Positions 25,468 through 35,488 of a stretch of DNA of 64,000 nt are shown in pieces. A program made the translations under genes and the position numbers. How positions within the stretch are numbered: the first letter of the stretch is position 1; the number at the start of each line of letters is the position of its first letter. This stretch comes from Aureitalea sp. L0-47 (GTDB lineage Bacteria > Bacteroidota > Bacteroidia > Flavobacteriales > Flavobacteriaceae): assembly GCF_026126405.1 (NCBI RefSeq), contig NZ_JAFMTQ010000002.1, forward strand, positions 229,880 through 293,879. Direction: 5' to 3'. The notes under the pieces were generated by a model. That model was not told the DNA's origin. It searched no databases and was given only the letters and a program-made list of their open reading frames with translations.

Positions 25468-27009
25468 CTACAACGGGATATTTCCGTGTTTTTTCTTCGG
25501 AATTTTTGTCTTTTTACCTTCCAGCATTGCGTAAGCTTTTATGAGCTTTCGTCTTGTATTCTTTGGAAGGATTACCTCATCGATAAAGCCACGTCTGGCT
25601 GCCCTCCAAGGATTGGCAAACTTCTCTGCATATTCCTGCTCTTTTTCTTTGAGCTTTTCCTCAGGATCGTCTGCCGACATAATCTCTTTTCTGAAGATGA
25701 TCTCACTCGCGCCCTTAGCACCCATAACCGCAATTTCCGCTGTAGGCCAGGCAAAGTTAAGATCGGCTCCAATGTGTTTAGAGTTCATCACGTCATACGC
25801 ACCGCCATAGGCTTTCCTGGTAATGACTGTCACTCGAGGCACAGTTGCTTCGCTAAGCGCGTACAGTAATTTTGCCCCGTGAATGATAATCCCGTTCCAC
25901 TCCTGGTCGGTTCCCGGAAGGAAGCCCGGAACATCCACCAATACCAGCAACGGAATATTGAAACAATCACAGAAACGTGTGAATCGAGCCGCTTTCTTCG
26001 AACTATCCACACCTAGTACACCAGCCAGGAACATCGGGTTGTTCGCCACAATTCCTATACTTCTGCCGCCTATCCTGGCAAAGCCAACTACGATGTTTTC
26101 AGCATAGTCCTTATGAATTTCGAAGAATGAATCCTCATCGATGATACCCTTGATCACATCACGCATATCGTAAGGTGTTGTAGGACTCTGGGGAACGATC
26201 TTTGACAGTTGCGGCCGTATCTCATCCCCCAATTCGTATTCGAGGGCTTTGGGAGTTTCCCGGTTACTCTGCGGTAAATAGCTTAGTAATTTCTTAATGT
26301 CGGCAAGGCATTGAACGTCGTTCGCTGCGGTGAGATGCGCCACCCCTGATTTCATGGAATGGGTGCTCGCGCCTCCTAACTCTTCAGAAGTTACTTCTTC
26401 ATTTGTAACGGTTTTCACAACGTTTGGCCCGGTTACAAACATATAACTAGTCCCTTCCACCATCATGGTGAAATCTGTCATTGCCGGAGAATACACGGCT
26501 CCACCGGCACATGGCCCCATAATGGCAGATATTTGCGGAATTACCCCGGAGGCCATCACATTCCGGTAAAAAATATCTGCATAGCCACCTAGCGATCTCA
26601 CACCTTCCTGTATCCTGGCTCCTCCTGAATCGTTTAACCCGATGATAGGTGCCCCAACTTTCATGGCGAGGTCCATGACCTTACAGATCTTTTCTGCGTG
26701 AGTTTCTGATAAAGAACCTCCGAATACGGTAAAATCCTGGGCAAAGACATAGACTAGCCTGCCGTCTATGGTACCGTATCCAGTAATCACACCGTCTCCG
26801 TAGTACTGTTCTTTCTCCATACCGAAATCGGTGGTGCGATGGGTTACCATGATCCCTGTTTCTTCGAACGAATTATCATCCAGCAAATAGTGAATGCGTT
26901 CACGAGCCGTAAGTTTATTCTTCTGATGTTGCTTTTCGATCCTCGCCTGGCCACCTCCTAAATAGGCCTGTTCGATCCGCTCATTAAGTGCTTTGATTTT
27001 TGAACTCAT
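25468..27009 (-). CDS. Acyl-CoA carboxylase carboxyltransferase (beta) subunit
   Basis: A 513-residue biotin-dependent carboxyltransferase with two crotonase-like halves. Landmarks: [13 protein letters not shown] near the N-terminus, [38 protein letters not shown] (first oxyanion hole), then [18 protein letters not shown] and [13 protein letters not shown] (second). It transfers CO2 from carboxybiotin to an acyl-CoA, most likely propionyl-CoA by overall similarity to PccB/MmdA, though acetyl- or methylcrotonyl-CoA use cannot be excluded. It is the last of three genes (carrier, carboxylase, transferase), 3 bases after the biotin carboxylase stop. The 25288-25467 gap downstream holds nothing I recognise. 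Confidence 0.92.
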   Translation of the reverse strand: MSSKIKALNERIEQAYLGGGQARIEKQHQKNKLTARERIHYLLDDNSFEETGIMVTHRTTDFGMEKEQYYGDGVITGYGTIDGRLVYVFAQDFTVFGGSLSETHAEKICKVMDLAMKVGAPIIGLNDSGGARIQEGVRSLGGYADIFYRNVMASGVIPQISAIMGPCAGGAVYSPAMTDFTMMVEGTSYMFVTGPNVVKTVTNEEVTSEELGGASTHSMKSGVAHLTAANDVQCLADIKKLLSYLPQSNRETPKALEYELGDEIRPQLSKIVPQSPTTPYDMRDVIKGIIDEDSFFEIHKDYAENIVVGFARIGGRSIGIVANNPMFLAGVLGVDSSKKAARFTRFCDCFNIPLLVLVDVPGFLPGTDQEWNGIIIHGAKLLYALSEATVPRVTVITRKAYGGAYDVMNSKHIGADLNFAWPTAEIAVMGAKGASEIIFRKEIMSADDPEEKLKEKEQEYAEKFANPWRAARRGFIDEVILPKNTRRKLIKAYAMLEGKKTKIPKKKHGNIPL

Positions 27010-27012
27010 AAT

Positions 27013-28455
27013 TTAAGAATTAGGGATTCTAAGGTTTTTTCGGTCTTTCAGATATTGGGTCAACGCGATCAACGCAGCTAACCTGGCTTCATCTTCCGAA
27101 GCAAACCCAAGAACGTCTCCCGTAAAGTAATTTTTCACGAAATGGGTGTCAAAATTCCCCGATCGAAAGGCCGGATGTTCACATACGAACTTTCCAAAGG
27201 ACAGGGTGGTTTTAACTCCGCTTATTTTGTAGTGATTGATTGCATAGATCATCTTGTTCATGGCTTCCTCCCGATTCCTGCCATAAGTCACCAACTTAGA
27301 CAACATTGGATCGTAGTAAATTGGAACTTCCATTCCTTCTTCAAACCCATTGTCCACCCTTATACCATCTCCTCGGGGTAGTTGATAGGTGCTAAGTGTT
27401 CCAACACTAGGTAAAAAGTCGTTCATTGGGTCTTCTGCGTACACTCTAAGTTCGAGGGCGTGACCGGTCATCGTAATGTCCTCTTGCTTCATAGTCAATT
27501 CTTCTCCTCGGGCGACCTCTATTTGAAGCTGAACCAAATCTACTCCTGTGATCATTTCGGTAACAGGGTGTTCTACCTGGAGTCGGGTGTTCATTTCGAG
27601 GAAATAGAAATTGAGCTCTTCATCGAGCAAGAATTCCACGGTCCCTGCTCCCACATAATCACAGGAGCGGGCAACATCTACAGCTGCCTCACCCATTGCT
27701 TTGCGTAATTCGGGGGTGAGCACGGAGGAAGGAGCTTCTTCAACTACTTTCTGATGGCGTCTCTGAACGCTACACTCCCTTTCAAAGAAATGTAGCACAT
27801 TACCGTGTTTGTCGGCCATCACCTGGATCTCAATATGTCGAGGGGAAGTGACGTATTTCTCAATAAATACAGAGCCGTCCCCAAAAGCGGCCGTCGCCTC
27901 GCTAATGGCCAGTTTCATCTGCGACTCAAGATCCTTTTCTTTTTCAACGATCCTCATTCCTTTTCCTCCTCCACCAGCAGAGGCCTTGATAAGTATTGGG
28001 AATCCGATCTCCTTCGCTATTCTTTTCGCCTGGGCTACATCTGAAATAGCTTCATCGATCCCAGGAACCATTGGTATGTCATACGCTTTTACGGCTTCCT
28101 TGGCCGCAAGCTTGCTTCCCATGATCCTTATGGCCTTCGATCCCGGACCTATAAACGTAATATTATTCTTCTCTACTTCTTCCGCGAATTCGGCGTTTTC
28201 ACTCAAAAATCCGTACCCGGGATGTATTCCGTCTACACCTAATCTCTTTGCCACCTTGATGATCTTCGATCCCATCAAATACGACTCTGCCGATGGTGGT
28301 GGGCCGATACAGACTGCCTGATCGGCAAAACGCACATGTGGTGAGTTTCTGTCTGCTTCCGAATAGATCGCTACTGTTTTAATCCCCATATTCTTGGCGG
28401 TTTTCATCACCCGAATCGCGATCTCACCTCTATTAGCTACAAGTATCTTATTCAT
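27013..28455 (-). CDS. Biotin carboxylase subunit
   Basis: 480 residues from ATG at 28455 (MNKILVANRGEIAIRV, the standard start); an earlier ATG at 28482 adds nine unconserved residues that would overlap the upstream gene. ATP-grasp biotin carboxylase: the flexible glycine-rich loop KASAGGGGKGMRIV, the metal/active-site segment FIEKYVTSPRHIEIQVMAD, ECSVQRRHQKVVEEAPS, and EMNTRLQVEHPVTEMITG. It carboxylates the biotin of the carrier protein using ATP and bicarbonate. Middle gene of the acyl-CoA carboxylase operon, 10 bases after the carrier gene. Confidence 0.94.
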   Translation of the reverse strand: MNKILVANRGEIAIRVMKTAKNMGIKTVAIYSEADRNSPHVRFADQAVCIGPPPSAESYLMGSKIIKVAKRLGVDGIHPGYGFLSENAEFAEEVEKNNITFIGPGSKAIRIMGSKLAAKEAVKAYDIPMVPGIDEAISDVAQAKRIAKEIGFPILIKASAGGGGKGMRIVEKEKDLESQMKLAISEATAAFGDGSVFIEKYVTSPRHIEIQVMADKHGNVLHFFERECSVQRRHQKVVEEAPSSVLTPELRKAMGEAAVDVARSCDYVGAGTVEFLLDEELNFYFLEMNTRLQVEHPVTEMITGVDLVQLQIEVARGEELTMKQEDITMTGHALELRVYAEDPMNDFLPSVGTLSTYQLPRGDGIRVDNGFEEGMEVPIYYDPMLSKLVTYGRNREEAMNKMIYAINHYKISGVKTTLSFGKFVCEHPAFRSGNFDTHFVKNYFTGDVLGFASEDEARLAALIALTQYLKDRKNLRIPNS

Positions 28456-28465
28456 AATATTAAAA

Positions 28466-28954
28466 TTAGGCTTCATATTCAATTAACACTTGCCCTTTAT
28501 CAATAGCATCCCCTCTGGCCACCAGCACCTTGCGAATCACTCCAGCTCTCGGTGAGAGAATATTGTTCTCCATTTTCATCGCGCTAAGGATGAGTAAAGC
28601 GTCTCCTTCTTTCACTTCATCCCCGGCCGCCACTTGAATATCAAGGATCAGTCCAGGCATAGGGGCCTCCAGTTCGTTGATCTGTAGTCCCTGACCCACG
28701 CTTAGGCCCATTTTCTCTATTAGCTCGTCCACTTTATCCAGCAGAACAACTTCGTAGGTGTTCGGCCCAATCCTGATGACATAGGTCTTATTCTCCCGAT
28801 TGCCGGATTTAACCCTGGCAATTATGGATTCATTGTTCTGAATTACATGGTACGATTTATCTTTGGTGTCGATAATATCTAACTTGGATAGCTCTTCAAT
28901 ATTGATTTCTATTTGAGCCGATCCATTTACCGAAGCCTTATATGATGCACTCAT
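28466..28954 (-). CDS. Biotin carboxyl carrier protein of the acyl-CoA carboxylase
   Basis: A 162-residue carrier. The last 70 residues are a biotinyl domain (EAPMPGLILDIQVAAGD, ILSAMKMENNI, RAGVIRKVLVARGDAIDKGQ) with the biotinylated lysine at K127 in AMKMEN. The first 90 residues form a separate strand-rich domain of the kind linking to the carboxyltransferase in free-standing BCCPs of propionyl-CoA-type carboxylases. First gene of the three-gene operon and directly behind the promoter at 28979-29008. Confidence 0.94.
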   Translation of the reverse strand: MSASYKASVNGSAQIEINIEELSKLDIIDTKDKSYHVIQNNESIIARVKSGNRENKTYVIRIGPNTYEVVLLDKVDELIEKMGLSVGQGLQINELEAPMPGLILDIQVAAGDEVKEGDALLILSAMKMENNILSPRAGVIRKVLVARGDAIDKGQVLIEYEA

Positions 28955-28978
28955 AATTTGTTCGAATTTTAGAAGGCA

Positions 28979-29008
28979 TAAAGATACGTATTGCTATGCT
29001 GCTATCAA
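28979..29008 (-). promoter_or_regulatory. Promoter of the acyl-CoA carboxylase operon
   Basis: On the minus strand TTG (plus-strand 29006-29008) is followed after exactly 19 bases by TATCTTTA (28979-28986), one mismatch from TAnnTTTG. The ATG at 28954 is 25 bases further on. Confidence 0.6.
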
Positions 29009-29076
29009 TGACGATAATCATAATAACCAATTCCTAATATTAAAGATCGTATTACCTAAACTTCAGCATAAAATAG

Positions 29077-29084
29077 TACATTTA
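29077..29084 (+). promoter_or_regulatory. Candidate -7 element for the PEP carboxylase gene
   Basis: TACATTTA, one mismatch to TAnnTTTG, 18 bases before the ATG. No matching -33 element at standard distance. Confidence 0.35.
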
Positions 29085-29101
29085 GATTCGCTTTAATCGC
29101 T

Positions 29102-31666
29102 ATGAAATACACAAAAGAAGAACGTTTTAATACCCAGGTTTTATCACGCTACCAAATCTACAATAGCGTTTTTATGACGCTACCGTTCGATGCTATAACC
29201 CGAACAGGTGTTTTATTACCACTATTCCAGGATGTTTGTGAGGCAGGTTTTCGGGAGAATAAGAACCCTACCGAGATCGTTACCGCCTTCTTTCAGCAGT
29301 TTACAGATCAACATTCAGAAAAGGAACAGATCAATTTGTTGTTTCGTTTCATTCAGTATATCGAGAGGCAGGTAGTATTATTTGATGCAGTAGAAGATGC
29401 GGCTTTTACCACTATCAATAACATGGACGGGATAGGTACTCTCCGAAATATCAAGGAAGAGGCTAACGACAAGAACAAAAAGGAGGAATTAAAAGACTAT
29501 CTGAAGCATTTTAAGATTCGGCCGGTACTAACGGCACATCCTACACAATTCTACCCGGGCAATGTGCTGGGTATAATTACGGATCTCGCGAAAGCCATTG
29601 ATCAGACCGATCTCGAATTTATTAAAAAACTACTGGCACAGCTTGGAAAGACGCCCTTCTTTAAAAAGCAAAAACCTACACCATACGACGAAGCGGTCCG
29701 ACTCATCTGGTACCTGGAAAACGTTTTTTATCATTCTGCCAGTGAGATCTTTAATTACATCCGAAATCATATCTACGATGGAGAGGAGCCGGGAAATCAA
29801 ATCATTCAACTTGGCTTCTGGCCCGGAGGGGACAGGGATGGAAATCCATTTGTCACTACCGAAACTACGCTACAAGTGGCGTTTAGATTGCGATCTACAT
29901 TGCTGAAGAACTATTATCGCGACCTTAGAGCCCTGAGGCGGAGAGTCACCTTTGAAGGGGTTGATATTTTAGTCCAAAAATTGGAGGCCGAGGTATATGC
30001 AAACATCGCCCTTCAGCATGGAAAGATCACCTTGACGGCAAGTGATATTAAGGAGCAACTAAAGGAAATCAGAGCTATCCTAATTGCAGATCACCAGTCG
30101 CTTTTTGTTGAAATGGTAGATGATCTCATCAATAAAATAACGCTCTTCGGAATGCACTTCGCTTCCCTTGATATACGACAGGATTCCCGAATACATTCGG
30201 CAGTGATGGAGAAGGTTGTCGAGGCACACCCGGAACTTTTTCCGAAGGAATACGATTCCTCTTCAGAAGAAGAAAAGATCGATATACTTACTTCTGTCTC
30301 CGGCTCAATTTCAGAAGAAAACATTACAGAGGAGCTAGCGTCAAGAACACTGGGCTCGATACGAGCCATGAAAGTGATACAGGAAAACAACGGAGAAGAG
30401 GGCTGTAACCGGTATATCATAAGTAACAACCAGACTGCAGTAAACGTAATGGAGGTTTTTACTATGATTCGCCTTTGCGACTGGAACGAGCCTACAGTTG
30501 ATATTGTACCTCTCTTCGAAACCGTAGACGACCTGCAGGCTGCTGCAGACGTCATGGAGTGCCTTTACACCAATCCACTGTACGCCAATCATCTTAAAAA
30601 ACGCCAGAAGAAACAGTCCATCATGTTAGGTTTCAGTGATGGTACCAAAGACGGAGGCTACCTAATGGCCAACTGGAGTATTTTTACTGCCAAGGAACGG
30701 CTTACGGAAATATCCAGGAAGCACGGCATAAAGGTCGTGTTCTTCGATGGACGTGGCGGTCCGCCGGCCCGTGGTGGAGGGAAGACACATCAGTTTTATG
30801 CTTCTCTTGGACCAACTGTTGAACGGGAGGAAGTTCAACTCACCATACAGGGGCAAACCATCAGTTCGAATTTCGGAACTCGAGAATCCTGCCAGTACAA
30901 CATGGAGCAGTTGCTGAGCTCCGGGATCACCAATGCGGTTTTCACCGATGAAAGTGAAATGACCAGAGAGGAAAGGGAAACCATGACTCAACTGGCTGAA
31001 GTTAGCTACGGTGCTTATTCTGATTTTAAGGCACATCCGATGTTCCTGCCTTACCTCGAGAGAATGAGTACGCTCAAATATTACGCAAAGACCAATATTG
31101 GCAGCAGGCCGTCCAAACGAGGCAAAGGAAGTGAATTAGTTTTTAGCGATCTCAGGGCTATCCCCTTCGTTGGCAGCTGGAGCCAGTTGAAACAAAATGT
31201 GCCAGGTTTTTACGGCGTTGGCCATGCCCTTGAAGAATTCAAAAAAGCGGGAGCCTTCGATAAGGTTAAGGCGCTTTACAACAATTCGTTGTTTTTCAGA
31301 ACCTTACTCGAAAATAGTATGATGAGCTTATCCAAGTCGTTTTTCCCTTTGACAGCCTATATGAAGGACGATCCCGAATTTGGTGAATTCTGGACAATAA
31401 TTTACAACGAGTACAGGAGAACGCGAGAGCTGCTACTTGAGCTTTCGGGATATGAGGAACTGATGGAAGACAGCAAAGCCATGAAAGCTTCCATAGCGGT
31501 TCGAGAACAGATCGTATTACCTCTGCTTACCATTCAGCAATACGCTTTGAGAGAAATTCAGAAATTAAGGAAGGAAGGTGCTTCAGAAAAGGACCTGGAA
31601 GTGTGGGAAAAAATGGTTACTCGAAGTTTGTTCGGTAACATTAACGCAAGCAGGAATAGTGCGTAG
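29102..31666 (+). CDS. ppc: Phosphoenolpyruvate carboxylase
   Basis: An 854-residue PEP carboxylase, slightly shorter than the 870-930 residues of most bacterial enzymes. It makes oxaloacetate from PEP and bicarbonate (anaplerosis). Catalytic H146 lies in VLTAHPTQ; GGDRDGNPFV is near residue 241, SDGTKDGGYLMANW and the catalytic loop FFDGRGGPPARGGG near residue 545. The C-terminus is TRSLFGNINASRNSA, where many enzymes end in a conserved NTG tail, so the extreme end is atypical. It is divergent from the acyl-CoA carboxylase operon. Confidence 0.95.
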   Translation: MKYTKEERFNTQVLSRYQIYNSVFMTLPFDAITRTGVLLPLFQDVCEAGFRENKNPTEIVTAFFQQFTDQHSEKEQINLLFRFIQYIERQVVLFDAVEDAAFTTINNMDGIGTLRNIKEEANDKNKKEELKDYLKHFKIRPVLTAHPTQFYPGNVLGIITDLAKAIDQTDLEFIKKLLAQLGKTPFFKKQKPTPYDEAVRLIWYLENVFYHSASEIFNYIRNHIYDGEEPGNQIIQLGFWPGGDRDGNPFVTTETTLQVAFRLRSTLLKNYYRDLRALRRRVTFEGVDILVQKLEAEVYANIALQHGKITLTASDIKEQLKEIRAILIADHQSLFVEMVDDLINKITLFGMHFASLDIRQDSRIHSAVMEKVVEAHPELFPKEYDSSSEEEKIDILTSVSGSISEENITEELASRTLGSIRAMKVIQENNGEEGCNRYIISNNQTAVNVMEVFTMIRLCDWNEPTVDIVPLFETVDDLQAAADVMECLYTNPLYANHLKKRQKKQSIMLGFSDGTKDGGYLMANWSIFTAKERLTEISRKHGIKVVFFDGRGGPPARGGGKTHQFYASLGPTVEREEVQLTIQGQTISSNFGTRESCQYNMEQLLSSGITNAVFTDESEMTREERETMTQLAEVSYGAYSDFKAHPMFLPYLERMSTLKYYAKTNIGSRPSKRGKGSELVFSDLRAIPFVGSWSQLKQNVPGFYGVGHALEEFKKAGAFDKVKALYNNSLFFRTLLENSMMSLSKSFFPLTAYMKDDPEFGEFWTIIYNEYRRTRELLLELSGYEELMEDSKAMKASIAVREQIVLPLLTIQQYALREIQKLRKEGASEKDLEVWEKMVTRSLFGNINASRNSA

Positions 31667-31766
31667 TAAAAGGAAAAGCTATAAGCCTAAAATTTAACGA
31701 ACCGTTAACTAGGGTAAATTTCATTTGAACTGTTTAGAATACATATAATCCTAAACTTAGTTTACA

Positions 31767-32483
31767 ATGAATACATTAAAAAAAATTGCCCTGCTTTTCA
31801 TGACCATCTTTATTTCGGTAGTCGCTAGTTGTAGTAAAGATGATACCCAAGCGCCATTAGAAAATGGAATGGCAAATACAACGGTTTCGGCCTCAGCTAA
31901 TTTATTCGCAGGAAGATCTTCGTTTTTGGAAATAGAATCATTTCTAATAAATATAAAAGAGATCGAACTTGAATTTGACGATGATAATTCCGGGAGCAAT
32001 TCTAATGGAAACAACTTTAGTGACTTGGAATTGGAAGGCCCATTCGAGCTTTTCTTTACACCACAAGGTACCACAGTGCCCGTGGCAAATTTGCAAATAC
32101 CACTTGGAGATTATGAAGAACTGGAGTTTGTAATCTCCAGGGGTAAGGATAGTTCAAGTGCACTATATGATAAATCAGTCTTACTTAGCGGAAACATAGA
32201 CGGAGTCCCATTCCTGTTCTGGTATACATTCTGGGAAAAACTCGAAATTGATTTTGAAAATTCCCAAACCGATATTACTATTCAAAACAACGGTGAAGAA
32301 ATTGTGTTTAATTTTGATCTAAGTGTACTTTTCAACAACGCTTTCGTTGACCTTACTTCAGCTCAAGATGGAAATGGAGATGGCATAATTGAAATAAGCA
32401 AGAACGATCCCGACGGAAACAACGACTTGGCCGACCGAATCAAAGACCTGATCAAAGAAAATATTGATCTGCTTGATGATTAG
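31767..32483 (+). CDS. Lipoprotein of unknown function (238 aa)
   Basis: A 238-residue protein with a lipoprotein signal (hydrophobic run to VASC, Cys near residue 22) followed by SKDD, the acidic post-cysteine stretch common in surface lipoproteins of Bacteroidota. The body is strand-rich (SFLEIESFLINIKEIELEFDD, VANLQIPLGDYEELEFVISRG) and resembles DUF4382-like folds in layout, but I would not assign it. The C-terminus is acidic. It ends 10 bases before a bidirectional terminator shared with a convergent lipoprotein gene. Confidence 0.7.
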   Translation: MNTLKKIALLFMTIFISVVASCSKDDTQAPLENGMANTTVSASANLFAGRSSFLEIESFLINIKEIELEFDDDNSGSNSNGNNFSDLELEGPFELFFTPQGTTVPVANLQIPLGDYEELEFVISRGKDSSSALYDKSVLLSGNIDGVPFLFWYTFWEKLEIDFENSQTDITIQNNGEEIVFNFDLSVLFNNAFVDLTSAQDGNGDGIIEISKNDPDGNNDLADRIKDLIKENIDLLDD

Positions 32484-32492
32484 AGACATAAA

Positions 32493-32517
32493 AACCGGGC
32501 ACTTTTGGTGCCCGGTT
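32493..32517. terminator. Bidirectional terminator between two convergent lipoprotein genes
   Basis: AACCGGGCAC (32493-32502) pairs perfectly with GTGCCCGGTT (32508-32517) over a 5-base loop, with an A-run on the left; the right side is less T-rich. Confidence 0.75.
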
Positions 32518-32544
32518 CAACATTATATCTTTGGAAAATTCTCC

Positions 32545-32979
32545 TTAGAAATCTACCGTAACGGGCTTCTCGCCGTCATCTCCTTCAATAGTTATGGTAA
32601 CCTTTCCACTAGGTCTGGCTGTTGAGGTTACTTTCCTCCTGGCTCTGGCTTTTCCTTCCTCGTCTGTTTCAATCTTTACGGCACGCTCAATCCATCCCCA
32701 TTTCACTTTTAATTCGGCTTCATTTACAGGCTCTCCCATACATGTGATGTTAACATTAACTTCTACTGTCCATCTGCCTGCCCCTCCAAGTACTTTTACT
32801 TCAGGTACTATTCCAATATTCTCAACCGAGCAATTGGTAACTTTTAAAGTAAGTTCAGGTATTTCATCTTCGGTAATTACTCCGTCGTCGTCTCCAAAAC
32901 ATGATGTAGCTGTAATTGCAAAAGCTATCAACATCATCAGTTTCCATACATCTTTAATTCTAATTCGTGTTTTCATCAT
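32545..32979 (-). CDS. Small lipoprotein with Ig-like body, unknown
   Basis: A 144-residue lipoprotein: basic start (MMKTRIRIKDVWK), hydrophobic run and lipobox ATSC at about residues 24-27, then an acidic FGDDDGVITEDE linker. The remainder looks like one Ig-like beta-sandwich (WTVEVNVNITCMGEPVNEAELKVKWGW, GKARARRKVTSTARPSGKVTITIEGDDG), as in bacterial Ig-like surface adhesion modules. Two further cysteines could form a disulfide. Convergent with the preceding lipoprotein. Confidence 0.65.
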   Translation of the reverse strand: MMKTRIRIKDVWKLMMLIAFAITATSCFGDDDGVITEDEIPELTLKVTNCSVENIGIVPEVKVLGGAGRWTVEVNVNITCMGEPVNEAELKVKWGWIERAVKIETDEEGKARARRKVTSTARPSGKVTITIEGDDGEKPVTVDF

Positions 32980-33079
32980 TATTCATTTTTAATTACAGTC
33001 CAAATATGAAAAATTGTAATTCGAAAAATGATGCTATTATGTATTCCTTAGGAATGAACGAGTAAGTAGTGCTTTTGAA

Positions 33080-35488
33080 TTAGAATTTGAAAGAAGCCGC
33101 TACAATGAGGTTGGTTCCTGCAGCTGCGATCCCGGAAGAATAAGGCCTGTAGCGCTGGTTTGTAATGTTTTCCAGCACAGCATTAAGCGTGAGAGCATTA
33201 TTAACCTTATACTGTCCGGCAAGATTTAAGGTATACCATTTAGGCGAAAATGGATTGCCGTTCTCATCCTTAGCATAGAGGAAGTCGTTGTTTTGCTGGG
33301 ACGGGGCGAGGTCCTCAAAATCGAATTGCCCGTTGTACTCGGCGAAGGCGTCCAGCTTTAGTTTCCCCTGTTTCCAGACTAGGTGTGAATTACCAAATTG
33401 CGGTGCGGCGTGGCGTATTGGATTTGTATTTCCCGCGTCATCTTCTTCAAAACCATCCGTGATACTATATTGAGAAGTGAGTTGGAGCTCTTCTGAAAAA
33501 TTCACTTCCAGTCCCGCTTCAAAACCATATACTTCGGCTTTCGCAGCATTCTGTATGGCCTGAACATTACTCAATTCACCCTGGTAAATGATCTCGGTCC
33601 GTCCATCCAATTCGAAATCCCTGCGCACAAGCGCATCTTTCAATTGTGTTATATACCCTGCCAGTTCTATCTTCAGGATTTCACTGAAGTTCAGATTGGC
33701 TCCCAACTCGTAATTGTAAGCATATTCAGCTTCCAGTTCGGGATTAGGAACAACCACGCTGCCAGGTTCGCTGTCGAATATTTTCCCGACATCGTCTACA
33801 TTCGGGGCCCGAAACGCTGTTCCAAAATTTAGTTTCCACCCAAGAATTTCGCTTGCTTGCCACGCAAATCCTGCACTTCCTGTTAATGCACCGGTGTCGA
33901 TATTCGCTTCAGAAAAAGGGAAGTCATAAAAAGGCCCCTCAAATAGAGCATCCACAAGTATATGATTGTAACGCAATCCACCCTGGAACGAAAGGTCGTC
34001 ACTCAGTTTGTACTGTAAACTGCTGTATGCCGCCATACTTTTCCAGGTAGCCCCATCAGGATAGCGGGAAACATCGGGCACAGAATTTCCCGTATTGATA
34101 TTTGTTTGTTTTCCTTTGGAATTAACTTTGTTGAAAACATATTCAAGTCCGTAGAAAACCGTCGCCTTATTAAGTTTTTTGGTAAAATCGAGTCCGCCGG
34201 AAAACGCATCCACCATCTCGTCGTTTTCGAATAGAATAATTTCCCCGAAATCCCGATCGTTCCTGCTCTCCTCAAATTGCTGGTAGCTCAAGGTTAAGCG
34301 TCCTTCATCATAGAATTTACTCTTTGATTTGTGGGTAATCTGCAGATTTCCACTTAGCCATTTCTGTGGGCCGTAATACCATTCGGCAGAGCGCAACTCA
34401 CCATCTCTACGCCTGTACAGCCTGTCATACCTCGGATAATCACTAGTTGTGGTATAGAACAAGCCCAATTCGAAATCCCAGTTAGAATCCGGCATGAACC
34501 GGATTTTCTGCATAGCGTTTATCTGGTTATAGCCCGTGGGAACCTCCACTCTAGGATCCGGATTAGTTACCACCACATCTTCACCATTTATTCGCTCCAC
34601 ATATTCAAGTCGCAGGTAATCATCCGGTCCGTATTTTCCCATTTTAAGATCGTCGAAGTCACTGAAAGAAACGGAGGTAAGAAAAGCCCATTCTTTCATT
34701 CCAATATTCAGTTCTACATGTCCTGTTTTTTCGGAACTTGCTGTGGCATATCGCCCGGTAACTTCTCCTGAGATATCCATCCCCTCTTTAAATGAGAATT
34801 TCGGGTCTTTGGTGTAGAAATTCATCACACCTCCCACGGCGTCACTACCATAAACTACAGAACCCGGGCCAAGAATTACTTCCGTTCTGGAAATGGAGAA
34901 AGGATCTATAGAAATTACATTTTGTACATTTCCACCTCTGAAGATCGCCGTGTTAAAGCGAACACCATCCACCGTGATAAGCAACCTATTGGTACTGAAA
35001 CCCCGTATTAGCGGACTTCCACCCCCTAACTGACTCTTTTGTACGTAGACCTGGCCACTGGCTTCCAGAAGATCGGCTGCAGTAGGCGGATTGGTGAATG
35101 CGATATCTTCCGAGGTTAAGCTGGCAATTTGCTGAGGAACATCCCTTCTTTGTTGGCCAAATTTGGAAACCGAAACGACAACCTCATCCAATTGGCTGGG
35201 ATCCTGCACAAGGTAAACCATTCCTCCGGAGGCAATAATTTCAAGTTTAATTTCTGAATAAGTTACATGGGATAGAAGCTGGAAAGTAATTCGTTCTTCA
35301 TCTTCAAAATTCGAAATATCAATCCTTCCTTCGAAGTCCGTAATCCCGGTTTTAGAAGCATCTTCGTTGTATACCGCTACACCGTTAAGGGGCTGCCGAC
35401 TATCTAAATCAAGCACCTGAATTTCCTGGGCTGAAAGAGTGAAGGTTAGTAAAAGTAAGAGGATCAGTATGCGATTTCGCACTATCAA
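33080..35488 (-). CDS. TonB-dependent outer-membrane receptor
   Basis: An 802-residue TonB-dependent receptor: signal peptide ending LSAQ, a carboxypeptidase-regulatory-like beta-sandwich (EIQVLDLDSRQPLNGVAVYNE) at about residues 20-100, a plug with RDVPQQIASL and GGSPLIRGFSTNRLLITVDG, and a long C-terminal barrel (YRPYSSGIAAAGTNLIVAASFKF end). It imports a scarce nutrient such as a metal complex or cofactor; the ligand cannot be read. There is no ATG: translation starts at TTG 35488, overlapping the recO stop, or at GTG 35482. This gives a three-gene unit porZ-recO-receptor. Confidence 0.93.
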   Translation of the reverse strand: MIVRNRILILLLLLTFTLSAQEIQVLDLDSRQPLNGVAVYNEDASKTGITDFEGRIDISNFEDEERITFQLLSHVTYSEIKLEIIASGGMVYLVQDPSQLDEVVVSVSKFGQQRRDVPQQIASLTSEDIAFTNPPTAADLLEASGQVYVQKSQLGGGSPLIRGFSTNRLLITVDGVRFNTAIFRGGNVQNVISIDPFSISRTEVILGPGSVVYGSDAVGGVMNFYTKDPKFSFKEGMDISGEVTGRYATASSEKTGHVELNIGMKEWAFLTSVSFSDFDDLKMGKYGPDDYLRLEYVERINGEDVVVTNPDPRVEVPTGYNQINAMQKIRFMPDSNWDFELGLFYTTTSDYPRYDRLYRRRDGELRSAEWYYGPQKWLSGNLQITHKSKSKFYDEGRLTLSYQQFEESRNDRDFGEIILFENDEMVDAFSGGLDFTKKLNKATVFYGLEYVFNKVNSKGKQTNINTGNSVPDVSRYPDGATWKSMAAYSSLQYKLSDDLSFQGGLRYNHILVDALFEGPFYDFPFSEANIDTGALTGSAGFAWQASEILGWKLNFGTAFRAPNVDDVGKIFDSEPGSVVVPNPELEAEYAYNYELGANLNFSEILKIELAGYITQLKDALVRRDFELDGRTEIIYQGELSNVQAIQNAAKAEVYGFEAGLEVNFSEELQLTSQYSITDGFEEDDAGNTNPIRHAAPQFGNSHLVWKQGKLKLDAFAEYNGQFDFEDLAPSQQNNDFLYAKDENGNPFSPKWYTLNLAGQYKVNNALTLNAVLENITNQRYRPYSSGIAAAGTNLIVAASFKF

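Noticed and set aside
29716..29729. GGAAAACGTTTTTT, similar to the LacI-type palindrome core
   Set aside because: It is not fully symmetric and lies inside the PEP carboxylase coding sequence, where the codons explain it.
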